A stretch of 64,000 nt of DNA from assembly GCF_000379625.1 (NCBI RefSeq), contig NZ_KB903217.1, positions 597 through 64,596 on the forward strand, written 5' to 3'. The position numbers were made by a program, and so were the translations under genes. This stretch comes from Actinomycetospora chiangmaiensis DSM 45062. GTDB lineage: Bacteria; Actinomycetota; Actinomycetes; Mycobacteriales; Pseudonocardiaceae. The notes below the pieces were generated by a model. The model made no database searches and had not been told where the DNA came from. It saw nothing but the letters and a program-made list of their open reading frames with translations. Positions 17,121 to 25,572 of this stretch are shown one piece after another. Numbering within the stretch: position 1 is the first letter of the stretch; every line of letters starts with the position of its first letter.

Positions 17121-17383
17121 CGATCGCCGACGTCCCCACGTGCACCGTCGTGATGGTGGGGGAGCGGCGGATTGGCCTGGTCGGGCCGGTCGAGGACGTG
17201 CCCGGGGTGGCCTACACGCTGCACGAGCGGTTCAACCGCGACCGGCGGGCCGCCGGACTCCCACCGCTCGACGCCACCCACGTCGTGCCGGCGGGCACCA
17301 CCCGCGAGCAGGCCGCGGAGGCCCTGCGGACCGGCCGCGGCCCGGCGTCGTGGTCGGGGTTCACCGCCCTGCGGCGTCGCTGA
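17117..17383 (+). CDS. 88-residue protein of unknown function, translationally coupled to the chimeric gene
   Basis: This starts with an ATGA overlap on the stop of the chimeric gene, so it belonged to the same operon. The sequence (MTIADVPTCTVVMVGERRIGLVG then YTLHERFNRDRRAAGLPP) suggests a small alpha/beta domain. It lacks the Trp and Pro pattern of MbtH proteins, the usual small partner of adenylation genes. I do not recognise it. Confidence 0.6.
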   Translation: MTIADVPTCTVVMVGERRIGLVGPVEDVPGVAYTLHERFNRDRRAAGLPPLDATHVVPAGTTREQAAEALRTGRGPASWSGFTALRRR

Positions 17384-17388
17384 ACTTG

Positions 17389-17417
17389 CCCACGGTGCGC
17401 CCCTCGCGCACCGTGGG
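17389..17417 (+). promoter_or_regulatory. 12-bp hairpin overlapping the ribosome site of the next gene
   Basis: CCCACGGTGCGC (17389-17400) pairs perfectly with GCGCACCGTGGG (17406-17417) around loop CCCTC. The right arm covers the only purine-rich ribosome site (GTGGGGA) of the GTG at 17421. It may be a terminator of the upstream operon or a translational lock. No U-run follows. Confidence 0.55.
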
Positions 17418-17420
17418 GAC

Positions 17421-17828
17421 GTGACCAAGGCGGTGCAGGACCTCATGATCGCCGTGGAGCGGGTCCACGACGCCCTGCACACGGCCGTCCGGGCCGCCGG
17501 CCCGGTCGCACACCTGCTGACCGAGGACGCGACCTTCGACGTCCTGCCGTCGGGGGCCGGTGCCAGCGGGGCGGCCGAGATCGACCGGTTCGTCACCGGG
17601 CAGGTGGTGCTGCCCGGAGACCTGACGGTGCGCCGGAGCTCCCGGACCGGCGACCGGTTCCGCGTGGTCGACGAGGAGGTCTTCACCTTCACCCACGACC
17701 GCGAGCTGCCCTGGCTGCTCCCCGGCGCGGCGACCGGAAAGCCGACCGAGCTCGTCGTCGTGACCCTGACCGCGGTCAAGCGGGGGCAGGTGACGCGGGC
17801 GCGGATGGTGTGCGCGGAGCGCAGGTGA
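17421..17828 (+). CDS. NTF2/SnoaL-like small protein
   Basis: A 135-residue protein with the length and rhythm of the NTF2-like fold: an N-terminal helical pair ([16 protein letters not shown]), a mid AAEIDRFV segment and a C-terminal sheet ([32 protein letters not shown]). Members are isomerases, cyclases or binding proteins. The role here is unknown and the family call is tentative. The GTG is fixed by the frame opening and the adjacent hairpin. Confidence 0.6.
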   Translation: MTKAVQDLMIAVERVHDALHTAVRAAGPVAHLLTEDATFDVLPSGAGASGAAEIDRFVTGQVVLPGDLTVRRSSRTGDRFRVVDEEVFTFTHDRELPWLLPGAATGKPTELVVVTLTAVKRGQVTRARMVCAERR

Positions 17829-17877
17829 GCAGGAACGGTCGGGACGGCGACCTTCGCTGCGCACGTGCGGGAGACCC

Positions 17878-18210
17878 GTGACGCTCCGGTCGGTCCTGCT
17901 GTTCCTGTTCGCCGCCGTCACCGAGATCGGCGGGGCGTGGGCGGTGTGGCAGGGCGTCCGGGAGGACCGCGGGTGGGTGTGGATCGCGGTCGGGATCGTG
18001 TCCCTCGCGGCCTACGGGTTCGTCGCGACGCTGCAGCCCGACGCCACGTTCGGCCGGGTGCTCGCGGCCTACGGCGGGGTGTTCGTCGCCGGGTCGCTGG
18101 CCTGGGGCGCGGTGCTCGACGGCTACCGGCCCGACCGGTTCGACGTGCTCGGCGCGCTACTCTGCCTGGCCGGCGTCGCCGTGATCATGTATGCCCCGCG
18201 CGGCGTCTGA
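17878..18210 (+). CDS. YnfA/UPF0060 family membrane protein
   Basis: A 110-residue protein with four transmembrane helices typical of YnfA (UPF0060), an SMR-like small membrane family. It has the family segment [10 protein letters not shown] with [10 protein letters not shown], then [15 protein letters not shown] and a [19 protein letters not shown] last helix. Its transport substrate is unknown. It starts with GTG. Confidence 0.9.
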   Translation: MTLRSVLLFLFAAVTEIGGAWAVWQGVREDRGWVWIAVGIVSLAAYGFVATLQPDATFGRVLAAYGGVFVAGSLAWGAVLDGYRPDRFDVLGALLCLAGVAVIMYAPRGV

Positions 18211-18252
18211 GCCCACGGCGGGGGCGGGAGTCGGGGCGCGTACCGTCACACC

Positions 18253-18582
18253 ATGCTCGCGGAGCTCCTCGGCCGTCTCGCCGGCCGGATCACGTGGCCC
18301 CCGCCGGACACCGACCGGAACCGTTTCCTGTTCCGGCTCACGTTCCCGCTGGCCGCGCTCGCCGCCGCGTACGTGCTCACCTTCGCGCTGGTGAGCGACG
18401 GCTGGCTGCCCTATCTCGTGGCGGTGATCCTGCTGATGATCACCGGGATCTCCGGTATCGGGCTGCTGCTGATGCGGGCGCACCGCCAGGAGGTCGCCGC
18501 GGCCGAGGCCGCGGAGCTGGCCCGGGTCGACGGGTCCGGCAGCACCTCCGCGGCCCGGCAGGGGCCGGTGACGCCGCGGTAG
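18253..18582 (+). CDS. two-helix membrane protein of unknown function
   Basis: A 109-residue protein with two transmembrane helices, near residues 31-50 (FPLAALAAAYVLTFALVS) and 53-75 (WLPYLVAVILLMITGISGIG). A charged, Ala/Glu-rich C-terminal tail should lie in the cytosol. No family is recognised with confidence. It stands alone, convergent with the CMD-like gene. Confidence 0.65.
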   Translation: MLAELLGRLAGRITWPPPDTDRNRFLFRLTFPLAALAAAYVLTFALVSDGWLPYLVAVILLMITGISGIGLLLMRAHRQEVAAAEAAELARVDGSGSTSAARQGPVTPR

Positions 18583-18613
18583 CTCGTCGCGCGTGGGGCG
18601 ACCGCCGCGGGTG

Positions 18614-19003
18614 TCAGCTGTCCTCGTCGCGGCGGAGCTCCTCCAGCACCTGCCCGCCGAGGTTGGAGGGGCCGAGCGCCGAGACCGCGGTCGCGAGGTC
18701 GACCACGGCGGCCAGTTCCTCCCAGGCGGCGCCGGCCCGCCGCGCGGCGAGGGCGTGCCAGCGGGCCGGACCCGAACCCTGCACCAGCAGCATCGCGAAC
18801 AGCAGCAGCTGCACGGTCTTCGGGTCGAGGGTCTCGTCGAAGAAGGCGCCGGCCCGGAGCTTCTCCACCCGGTCGAGCGCGGCCGGCGCGACGTCGCCGA
18901 GGAAGCGCAGCTTGGCCGCCGGCAGCGGCGGTACGGTCCCGAACAGTTGCGTGTAGGCCCACTCCCACGCGGTGGCATCGGTCGTCGCATCCTCGGACGG
19001 CAT
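18614..19003 (-). CDS. carboxymuconolactone-decarboxylase/AhpD-like protein without CxxC
   Basis: A 129-residue all-helical protein with the CMD-family layout: LDPKTVQLLLFAMLLVQGSG, then ARWHALAARRAGAAWEELAAVVDLA. The catalytic CxxC of AhpD-type members is absent, so peroxide reduction is unlikely. It may be a CMD-like lactone or isomerase-type enzyme. GAGGAG stands nine bases before the ATG. Confidence 0.75.
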   Translation of the reverse strand: MPSEDATTDATAWEWAYTQLFGTVPPLPAAKLRFLGDVAPAALDRVEKLRAGAFFDETLDPKTVQLLLFAMLLVQGSGPARWHALAARRAGAAWEELAAVVDLATAVSALGPSNLGGQVLEELRRDEDS

Positions 19004-19288
19004 CGCTCTGCTCCTCTCGACCGTGGCCGGTCGAGCGTCCCAGGTGGAGGTGCATCGGGGCCACGTCCCGCCCCGCGTGTAGGCCGTCCGGAAATCGGCG
19101 CCTCCGTACGGACTACAGCCACATGCCCACTGCGAAATGTACGGTTGTCGTCACTCAACGTATATGCAGCGGTCCTCGTCCCCCGGAAGAGGTTCGGCGT
19201 CCCGACGACGCGGGTAGCGGTTCCTGGCCGAGGTGACGATCGGCCTGCGGCCTGAGGATCGCCGGCGCATCGGGAGGGGGCGGGAGTC

Positions 19289-20785
19289 GTGGAGGAGGAC
19301 GACCCGACGCCGCTCGCGCGTCTGCTCCGCCGCGTCGTCCTCCTCGGTGGACTGCTGGTCGGATTCCTCCTGGCAGGCCTCCTGTTCGCCGGTGCCGCCC
19401 AGGCCTCTCAGGGCGGGGGGAACCCGGGCGGCAACGGCTCCGCGTCCGGCACGTCCAGTGCCTCGGGTCAGGCCGGCTCCAGCCACGCGACCCCGGACCG
19501 ATCGACCTCCCGCCCGGCGACGTCGGGCACGTCTTCGGGTCAGTCTGCGGGGCATGCGACCTCCGTCAAGTCGTCGACAACGTCGTCGAGTACGACGACG
19601 TCCGGTACGACACGGTCCGCCACGACGACGTCCAGCACGACGCGGGCCGCCACGACGACGTCCAGCACGACGCGGGCCGCCACGACGACGTCGGGCACGA
19701 CGGCGTCCGGTACGACGCGGTCCGCCACGACGACGTCCGGCACCTCCGTCGGCTCGGTGCGGACGACGGCCCCGACGTCCCCGGCTCCCGTCGTCGACCT
19801 CGAGACGGTCGTGCCGCGGTCGTCGGCGACCCGCGGCCCGGCGCTGACCACAGCGACGTCGGCCGTCGCGAACGCAGCGACGTCAGCGCTCCCGGCGTCC
19901 GTGCGGCCCGGCGGCCGTGCGCCTGCGATCCCGGTCCCCCTGACGACGATCACGTCCACCCTCGACCGGGTGCGCGCGCCGGCCACCACGGTGACCACGT
20001 TGGTGGCGAACGTGCCGTCCTCCGTGCCAACGGTCCTCGCCCCGGTCACCACGGTGACGACGTCGGTGACGAACGTGCCGTCCGCAGCGCCCTCGCTCCT
20101 CGCCCCGGTCACCACGGTGACGACGTCGGTGACGAACGTGCCGTCCACAGCGCCAACGGTCCTCGCCCCGGTCGACGCCGTGGCGCCCGCACTCGTCCAT
20201 GTCGAGGGAGCGCTCGCCCGGACCGGCGGCAGTCTCGTCCAGCCGGTCACGAGCCTGACCCCCGCCGTGACGGCGCTGACGGGGTCGGTGGGCGTGGTCG
20301 CCGGACGGGCGATCGGTCTGTCGCAGGAGGCCCCGGTCGGGCTGGTTGTGAGCCGAACCCTGGGAGCCGCGACGGCGACGGCGACCGTCCCCGGCCTGAC
20401 GGGCGCGAGCGCCGCCCGTCCGGCGGCCTGCGGCGTGGCACCGCTGCCGGCTCTTCCCGGTGGCCTCGCACTCCCATCGGTTCCTCCGGGAGCCACCCTG
20501 GTCGGGCCGGCGGGTCCGGGCTCACGGAGCGTCCCGTGGTCCCTCACCGAGCCGGCCTCCGGCCCGGTGGCACAGCGGGCGCCCGGTGCGCCCGTTCCCG
20601 GGGATCCCGTTGCGCCCGCGTCCCCGGCCGGATCGCCCGGCGGTGCCGGCTCCGGGGCGAGCATCCTGCCCGGGCTGCTAGCCGACCCGCTGGCCCTGCC
20701 GGTGGTCCTGACCGCGCTGGCGCTGGGTGCCTGCGCGCGGCGTCGGACGTGGTGGTTCCCCGAGGTCGCCATCGGGCCCGACTGA
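19289..20785 (+). CDS. Thr/Ser/Val-rich repeat surface protein with membrane ends
   Basis: A 498-residue low-complexity exported protein. An N-terminal hydrophobic helix (residues 15-36, VVLLGGLLVGFLLAGLLFAGA) precedes a Thr/Ser repeat region (TTSSTTRAATTTS-like, residues 90-160). Three units of LAPVTTVTTSVTNVPS-type then follow at 210-300. Near the end is a second hydrophobic helix (ADPLALPVVLTALALGAC) with basic RRR after it. This organisation suits a wall-spanning or O-mannosylated protein. It has no LPXTG. The repeats are visible at DNA level. I do not recognise a family. GTG start after GGGAGGGGGCGGGA. Confidence 0.7.
   Translation: MEEDDPTPLARLLRRVVLLGGLLVGFLLAGLLFAGAAQASQGGGNPGGNGSASGTSSASGQAGSSHATPDRSTSRPATSGTSSGQSAGHATSVKSSTTSSSTTTSGTTRSATTTSSTTRAATTTSSTTRAATTTSGTTASGTTRSATTTSGTSVGSVRTTAPTSPAPVVDLETVVPRSSATRGPALTTATSAVANAATSALPASVRPGGRAPAIPVPLTTITSTLDRVRAPATTVTTLVANVPSSVPTVLAPVTTVTTSVTNVPSAAPSLLAPVTTVTTSVTNVPSTAPTVLAPVDAVAPALVHVEGALARTGGSLVQPVTSLTPAVTALTGSVGVVAGRAIGLSQEAPVGLVVSRTLGAATATATVPGLTGASAARPAACGVAPLPALPGGLALPSVPPGATLVGPAGPGSRSVPWSLTEPASGPVAQRAPGAPVPGDPVAPASPAGSPGGAGSGASILPGLLADPLALPVVLTALALGACARRRTWWFPEVAIGPD
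19591..19710 (+). repeat. 30-bp tandem repeat inside the Thr/Ser-rich gene
   Basis: About four 30-base units. The two at 19621-19650 and 19651-19680 are identical, and those on either side have several substitutions. The unit encodes Thr/Ser/Arg/Ala decapeptides and keeps the frame. Copy-number change by slippage would alter the stalk length. Confidence 0.85.
20038..20163 (+). repeat. 63-bp tandem repeat inside the Thr/Ser-rich gene
   Basis: Two nearly identical 63-base units, 20038-20100 and 20101-20163, differ in only a few bases. A more diverged unit precedes them from about 19975. Each encodes a 21-residue LAPVTTVTTSVTNVPS-type unit. Confidence 0.85.
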
Positions 20786-21209
20786 GACCTCGGCGCGCGC
20801 CGTCCGCCATCGGCTGTCCGCGGGTGGGGATCGTGCGACCGAATCTCGGTCAGTTCTTCGGGACCGGCCTGCCCACGACGCCTGGCGTGCTCCTGCGTGC
20901 AGCGTGACCGACACGCAGTGAGGGACCGACGGGCGGGAACCACGTGGCGCGAGCCCGTCCCGACGGACCGGTCGACCGGCCCGGAGCTCCTGCTCGTCGC
21001 GCGGTCGGTCGGCCCAGGGTGACCACGCGTGGGGCCGCTCGCTGACCGCTGTCGGCGATGGGCCGTACGAGGGGGCGGCTCATCGCGCCACTCGACGCGG
21101 ATCCGCAGGGTGACGCCCCGCGCGTGGTCGCCGCCGGCTCTTCTGCGGCCTCCTGCCCCGGTGCAGCGGTCGCCTCTCGACCAGACGTTCTTCCGTGAAA
21201 GGCCGTGCG
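20786..21209. other. intergenic stretch before the second SsgA-like gene
   Basis: About 420 bases with no supported gene. It contains the palindrome CCGGTCGACCGG near 20965 and the ribosome site GAAAGG at 21197-21202 of the next gene. I see no terminator with a T-run and no RNA gene. Confidence 0.5.
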
Positions 21210-21656
21210 ATGCGTCGCGACGTCTCCGTGCGCTGTCCCGTCGTCCTCGAACTCGTGGGCGCCCACCGCCCCCCGGTGTGGGCCCAGGTCGAACTGCGCT
21301 TCGTCGGGCCGGACCCCTACGCGATCGCGCTCGCGTTCCAGACCCTGCACTCCCGTGAGGTCGTGTGGCGGTTCTCCCGTGGGCTCCTCGCCCAGGGCCT
21401 GATCGAGGCCGTCGGTGAGGGCGACGTCCGGATCCGCCCCCTCGACACGACCGTGCCCGCACGGGTCGTCGAGATCGAACTGCTGTCGCCCGGCGGGCGT
21501 GCCGTGTTCCACGCGCCCTACACCGAACTCCGCGACTACCTGACCCGCACCCAGGAACTCATCGCCTTCGGCGCCGAGCACGAGTGGCTCGACCTCGACC
21601 ACACCGTCACGATGCTGCTGCTCGCCCCGCCCACGTGGAGGTCCGGAACGGGGTGA
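21210..21656 (+). CDS. second SsgA-like (SALP) sporulation/cell-division protein
   Basis: A 148-residue SALP, clearly paralogous to 8919-9338. It shares PVWAQVELRFVGPDPYAIALAF, VVWRFSRGLLAQGLIEA, GEGDVRIRPL, then YLTRTQELI and EHEWLDLDH in the same order. SALPs guide septum placement and peptidoglycan remodelling during sporulation. The ATG at 21210 has GAAAGG seven bases upstream; an in-frame GTG at 21195 is less likely. The gene is followed closely by a WS/DGAT gene, which is probably coincidental. Confidence 0.9.
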   Translation: MRRDVSVRCPVVLELVGAHRPPVWAQVELRFVGPDPYAIALAFQTLHSREVVWRFSRGLLAQGLIEAVGEGDVRIRPLDTTVPARVVEIELLSPGGRAVFHAPYTELRDYLTRTQELIAFGAEHEWLDLDHTVTMLLLAPPTWRSGTG

Positions 21657-21775
21657 GGTGCGCGGCGGCCGGGTCCGGCGCCGGAGGGCCCAGCACCCGG
21701 GGAGCGGCGGAAGGCCCACCGCAGGCCGAACGGGGTTGGAGCGGTACCGTCGGTACCTCGTTCGAGGGGGGTGCG

Positions 21776-23167
21776 GTGACGCGACGTCACTGGCGGTGGG
21801 GCTCGGGGATCGACACCGCCTGGCTGCAGCTCGAGCGCGACAACAACAGCGTGGTGGTGCACGGGGCGCTGTGGTGCGACGGCCCGGTGGACATCGAGGT
21901 GCTGCGGGATCGGGTCCGGGAGCGGTGGCTCCCGCGCTACCCCGGGCTGCGACAGCGTCCGGTGTGGGGCCCGGGGCGACTCGGACCGGTGCGCTGGCAG
22001 GACCACGACGTCGACCTGGCCGCCCACGTCCGGGTCGGGGAGCTCGACCGGGCCGAGCCCGACGAGGACCGGGCCGTGGCGGCCGCCATCGGCCGGGCGT
22101 TGTCGGAGCCGCTCCCGGCCGATCGACCGTGGTGGCGGCTGACGGTCCTCACCGGTCGCTCGGGACGCAGCGCGATCCATGTCGCGCTGCACCACGGGCT
22201 CGGCGACGGCGTCGCCATGAACCACCTCTTCCACGTCCTCGCCGACGGCGATCCCGGCGACGACACCCCGGTGGCGTACCGCGCCGACCCGGTGGAGCTG
22301 CCCGGGCAGGGGGACCTGCGGGTGTTCCGGCGAACGGCACGCGAGCGGCGTAGATCCCTGGGCGCCCAGGCGAGGGAGGCGCTGGCCGGCCGTCGCGGGG
22401 AGCTCGCTCGTACCGTCCGGGCGGTCCGGCGTGGGGCGGCCCTGCTCGGCCGCCCCCACCGTGACGCGCGCACGCTGCTCCAAGAGCCGATCGGGCCGGT
22501 GAAGGTGGTCCGTTGGACCTCCTCGCTCGAACTACCGGCGGTGAAGAGCGCGGGCAAGCGCGACGGCGGGAGCGTCAACGACGTGCTCTGCGCCGCGGTG
22601 GCGGGCGCCCTGCGCACGTTCCTCGCCGACGCCGACGACGGGCAGGACCGTGTCCCCGTCCCACGACTGCGCGCGGTCGTGCCGACCAACCTGCGTCCGA
22701 TGGACCGGGCCATCTCCGCGCGGTTGGGCAACGAGGTGGGCCTCGCCCTGCCGTCGCTGCCGACCGACGAGGAGGACCCCGCGCGTCGCGTCCGGCAGAT
22801 GAACCGCACGATGGCGGCCGTCAAACGGACGGACCAGGCACTCGTCACCTACATGGGGATCGCGGGCGGCGGGTTGCTCTCCCCGCGCCGTACCCAGGGC
22901 CTCGTGCAGCGGTATGCCGGCACCTCGTCGGTGGTCATCTCCAACGTCCCGGGCCCGGTCGCCGAGCTGTCGGTCGCCGGAGCCCCGATCCGCGACATGT
23001 TGTTCTGGGTGCCCTGCACCGGTCGGCTCGCTCTCGGCGTCAGCATCCTCAGCTACGCCGGGCGGCTGCGCCTCGGTGTCGCGGGCGATGCGGGCGTCCT
23101 CGACCGCGCGGGCGGGATCGACCGCTTCACCCGACTGCTGGACGAAGAACTCGACCGCGTCCGCTGA
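21776..23167 (+). CDS. wax ester synthase/diacylglycerol acyltransferase (WS/DGAT) family
   Basis: This 463-residue membrane-associated acyltransferase should transfer acyl-CoA to diacylglycerol or fatty alcohols for storage lipid. It has the catalytic HHGLGDG (the HHxxxDG motif) near residue 140, LRAVVPTNLRPMD, and the C-terminal ND/NVPGP motif (VVISNVPGPVAELSVAGAPI). The length matches the family. The GTG at 21776 follows GAGGGGGG by five bases. Actinobacteria usually hold several paralogues, so substrate preference cannot be assigned. Confidence 0.9.
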   Translation: MTRRHWRWGSGIDTAWLQLERDNNSVVVHGALWCDGPVDIEVLRDRVRERWLPRYPGLRQRPVWGPGRLGPVRWQDHDVDLAAHVRVGELDRAEPDEDRAVAAAIGRALSEPLPADRPWWRLTVLTGRSGRSAIHVALHHGLGDGVAMNHLFHVLADGDPGDDTPVAYRADPVELPGQGDLRVFRRTARERRRSLGAQAREALAGRRGELARTVRAVRRGAALLGRPHRDARTLLQEPIGPVKVVRWTSSLELPAVKSAGKRDGGSVNDVLCAAVAGALRTFLADADDGQDRVPVPRLRAVVPTNLRPMDRAISARLGNEVGLALPSLPTDEEDPARRVRQMNRTMAAVKRTDQALVTYMGIAGGGLLSPRRTQGLVQRYAGTSSVVISNVPGPVAELSVAGAPIRDMLFWVPCTGRLALGVSILSYAGRLRLGVAGDAGVLDRAGGIDRFTRLLDEELDRVR

Positions 23168-23518
23168 TCTCGGCGGACACCGTCGGCCCCCATCGCCCGC
23201 GTCCGAGGGCCGGACGCCGGGGCCGCCGGGAGGGAGCGGCCGCGTCGACCGCTGGTCGGCCGGACGGGCCCGGTGCCATGCCCGGTCGGGCGGACGGACC
23301 GACCCGCCGGGTCCAGGAGGGCCGCCGGGATTTCCGCTGCCGGACCGGTTCGCCAGGCGGCACACCGGTGTGACCGTGGTGGCCCGCGGTCGGGGCGACC
23401 GGCCCCGACCGCCGAGCCACCCAGGAACTCCAGGTGTCCCTCATGACGCGTGTCGATCCCGGTCCGTGCCGGCACCCCGCGCGCGGGTCCCTCACCCGAG
23501 CCGTCGGCAGGAGCTGAC
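23168..23518. other. intergenic stretch before the DUF1931 gene
   Basis: About 350 bases without a supported gene on either strand. CAGGAGCTG just before 23519 is the ribosome site of the next gene. I see no hairpin with a T-run. Confidence 0.5.
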
Positions 23519-23971
23519 ATGACCGTTCCTGCGGGTGTCCCGCTCTTCCAACGCTTCTTCCGCTCCGTCGGCCGCGTCAAGATCGACCGGAACGACGTCA
23601 AGCGGTTCCGGGCCTTCATCGACGACCTCGTCGACGACCTCGCGATCGCCGGTCGCAACGCCGCCACGTGGAACGGCCGCGACGTGATCGCCCCGCAGGA
23701 CCTCCCCGTGCCGACGGGGCTCCAGGAGCGGATGCGTGAGTTCGACGGGCTCGAGGAGGCCGGCGAGATCCGGGGCCTGCTCGCGCCGACCATCCGTCGC
23801 CCACCCGGCGACGTGACCTTCTCCGAGGAGACCGAGGACGTGTTGGTGGAGCTCTTCGGCGGGCTCGCCGTCGCGCTCGCGCGGACCTTCCGCGAGGTCG
23901 ATCCCGAGGTCGTCCATCCCGGGACGGAGCACTGGGACCGGGTGACCACGATCTTCCGCCTGGTGTTCTGA
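23519..23971 (+). CDS. DUF1931 bacterial histone-fold protein
   Basis: A 150-residue member of DUF1931. Structures in this family (Aquifex aq_328) show two histone folds in one chain. The diagnostic features are present: FFRSVGRVKIDRNDVKRF, TGLQERMREFDGLEEAGEI, FSEETEDVLVELFGGLAVALARTF and TEHWDRVTTIF. The protein could bind DNA in a nucleoid role, but its function is not established. The ATG has CAGGAG eight bases upstream. The stop TGA overlaps the ATG of the AraC-type gene by one base (TGATG), so the two are coupled. Confidence 0.9.
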   Translation: MTVPAGVPLFQRFFRSVGRVKIDRNDVKRFRAFIDDLVDDLAIAGRNAATWNGRDVIAPQDLPVPTGLQERMREFDGLEEAGEIRGLLAPTIRRPPGDVTFSEETEDVLVELFGGLAVALARTFREVDPEVVHPGTEHWDRVTTIFRLVF

Positions 23972-24933
23972 TGGCGACCGGTCCCCGGTCCTCCGACGTC
24001 CACGAGACCGACCCACGCCGCGCCGAGGAGCACCTCACCGGGGCGGTGCGCCTCGTCCACGCCCCACGCGACCGGTTCGCCCTGCACCTGCACCGGATCG
24101 CCCACGGCCCGCTGGCCCTGGAGGACGTGCGGTGTTCCGAGGGCACCCGCATCCGGGTCGACGAGGACGCGGGCTACCGGGTGGGGCTGCCGGTGCGGGG
24201 GCCGGTCCGCGCCGATCACCACCGTCGCGAGCTCGATCTCGGACCGGGGCGGGCCGTCGTCGTCACGCCGTTCGAGCAGGTCGCGATGACGACGCGCGAC
24301 GACACCCACGTCGTGATCGTGCGGATCGAGCCGGACGCGCTCGAGGACGCGCTGGAGGCGCTCCTCGGGCGGACGGTGGCTCGACCACTCCGGCTCCGGC
24401 CGTCGACGGTCCCGGGCACGGCGGGCGGATCGGCCTGGACGTCCGTGGTCCGGTCGGTCGGCGCGCCCGGCCCCGACCCCGCCGCCGTCCTGGCGAACCC
24501 GTTGAGCGCGGAGCCGCTGTACGCCGCGGTGCTGGTCGGGCTGCTGCACCTGACCGAGCACCCGGAGCGCGAGGCTCTCGACGCGCCGGTCCCGAGCTGG
24601 GGGCCGCACCCGATCCGCGAGGGGCTCGACCTGATCGAGGCCCACCCCGAGCTGCCGCTGACCGCGACGAGCCTCGCGGCGCGCGCCGGACTCAGCGTGC
24701 TCGCCCTGCAGGGATGCTGGCGACGCCACCGGGACGTGCTGCCCCGCGACGACGTCGACCGCGTCCGGATGGCCCGGGCACACCGCGACCTGGAGTCCCA
24801 CCGGCCCGACGAGACCACGGTGGACGCGGTGGCGAGGTCATGGGGCTTCCCGCCGCGGGCGTTCTCCGCGGCCTACGGCTCGCGCTTCGGCCGCCCGCCG
24901 GCCCAGACCCTGCGGGGCCCCGCCTACGCCTGA
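23971..24933 (+). CDS. AraC family transcriptional regulator
   Basis: A 320-residue regulator. The N-terminal cupin-like sensing domain spans about residues 60-170 (VGLPVRGPVRADHH, RAVVVTPFEQVAM). The C-terminal double helix-turn-helix follows from about 225 (ATSLAARAGLSVLALQGCWRRH, DAVARSWGFPPRAFSAAYGSRFGRPP). It is translated with the preceding DUF1931 protein, an unusual partner. The ligand and target genes are unknown. Confidence 0.88.
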   Translation: MATGPRSSDVHETDPRRAEEHLTGAVRLVHAPRDRFALHLHRIAHGPLALEDVRCSEGTRIRVDEDAGYRVGLPVRGPVRADHHRRELDLGPGRAVVVTPFEQVAMTTRDDTHVVIVRIEPDALEDALEALLGRTVARPLRLRPSTVPGTAGGSAWTSVVRSVGAPGPDPAAVLANPLSAEPLYAAVLVGLLHLTEHPEREALDAPVPSWGPHPIREGLDLIEAHPELPLTATSLAARAGLSVLALQGCWRRHRDVLPRDDVDRVRMARAHRDLESHRPDETTVDAVARSWGFPPRAFSAAYGSRFGRPPAQTLRGPAYA

Positions 24934-25128
24934 TCCGCTCTGCCACAGCACCGGTCAGGCCGCCAGCCGGGGGTGGACGACGCCTGTTGACGGGCGAACG
25001 GCCGTCCCGGACTCGGCCCTCCGGGTGGAAGGTCCGGGCCCGGATGTGCCCCGGCGAGCCGATGCCCCGCCGCCGACGGGACGCCACGGTGACGAACCGA
25101 CGGTGACGACGGCGAGGCGGAGGCCCGG

Positions 25129-25557
25129 GTGCGCAGGACAGGGACCAGGATCGTGGGACTCGTCGCGGCGTGCGGCGCCGGAGCGTGCCTGCTGAGCGGG
25201 TGCAGCGCCGACGCCGCCGCCGTGGGACCGCCGATGACCCTGGTCGTCTCGGCGGTGACCGACCGGCCGATGACCGTCTGGTTCGACACCCGTCAGCGGA
25301 CCCCGTCCGGGCTGGTCGGGGAGGGCGTCGACGCGACGCCGGTCGAGCTGTCCCCCGAGCGACCGGCGGCCGTGGTCACCGTCCCGTACGCCCGCGGCAA
25401 CTGGCTGTGGGCGCGGGTGTCGGGCCCGTCCGACGCTCCCGAGGGCAGCGCCGTGGCCTGCGAGCTGCGCTCGCGGGCCGGCCGTGTCCTCGACGCCCAC
25501 GCCTCCGACCCGTTCCGAGCACCGCCCGGCGAGACCGGGTGCGCGGGCGCCCAGTGA
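25129..25557 (+). CDS. small secreted lipoprotein of unknown function
   Basis: A 142-residue protein with a lipoprotein signal peptide. The basic start and hydrophobic core end in the lipobox LLSGC, so Cys25 or nearby would be lipid-modified. The mature part is a small beta-rich domain (TLVVSAVTDRPMTVWFD, AVVTVPYARGNWLWARV) with a cysteine pair at VACELR and TGCAG that may form a disulfide. No known domain is recognised. GTG start. Confidence 0.75.
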   Translation: MRRTGTRIVGLVAACGAGACLLSGCSADAAAVGPPMTLVVSAVTDRPMTVWFDTRQRTPSGLVGEGVDATPVELSPERPAAVVTVPYARGNWLWARVSGPSDAPEGSAVACELRSRAGRVLDAHASDPFRAPPGETGCAGAQ

Positions 25558-25572
25558 CGGCGGCCGGGCCGG

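Noticed and set aside
17117-17383. Possible MbtH-like partner of the adenylation domain
   Set aside because: The conserved Trp/Pro pattern of MbtH proteins is absent.
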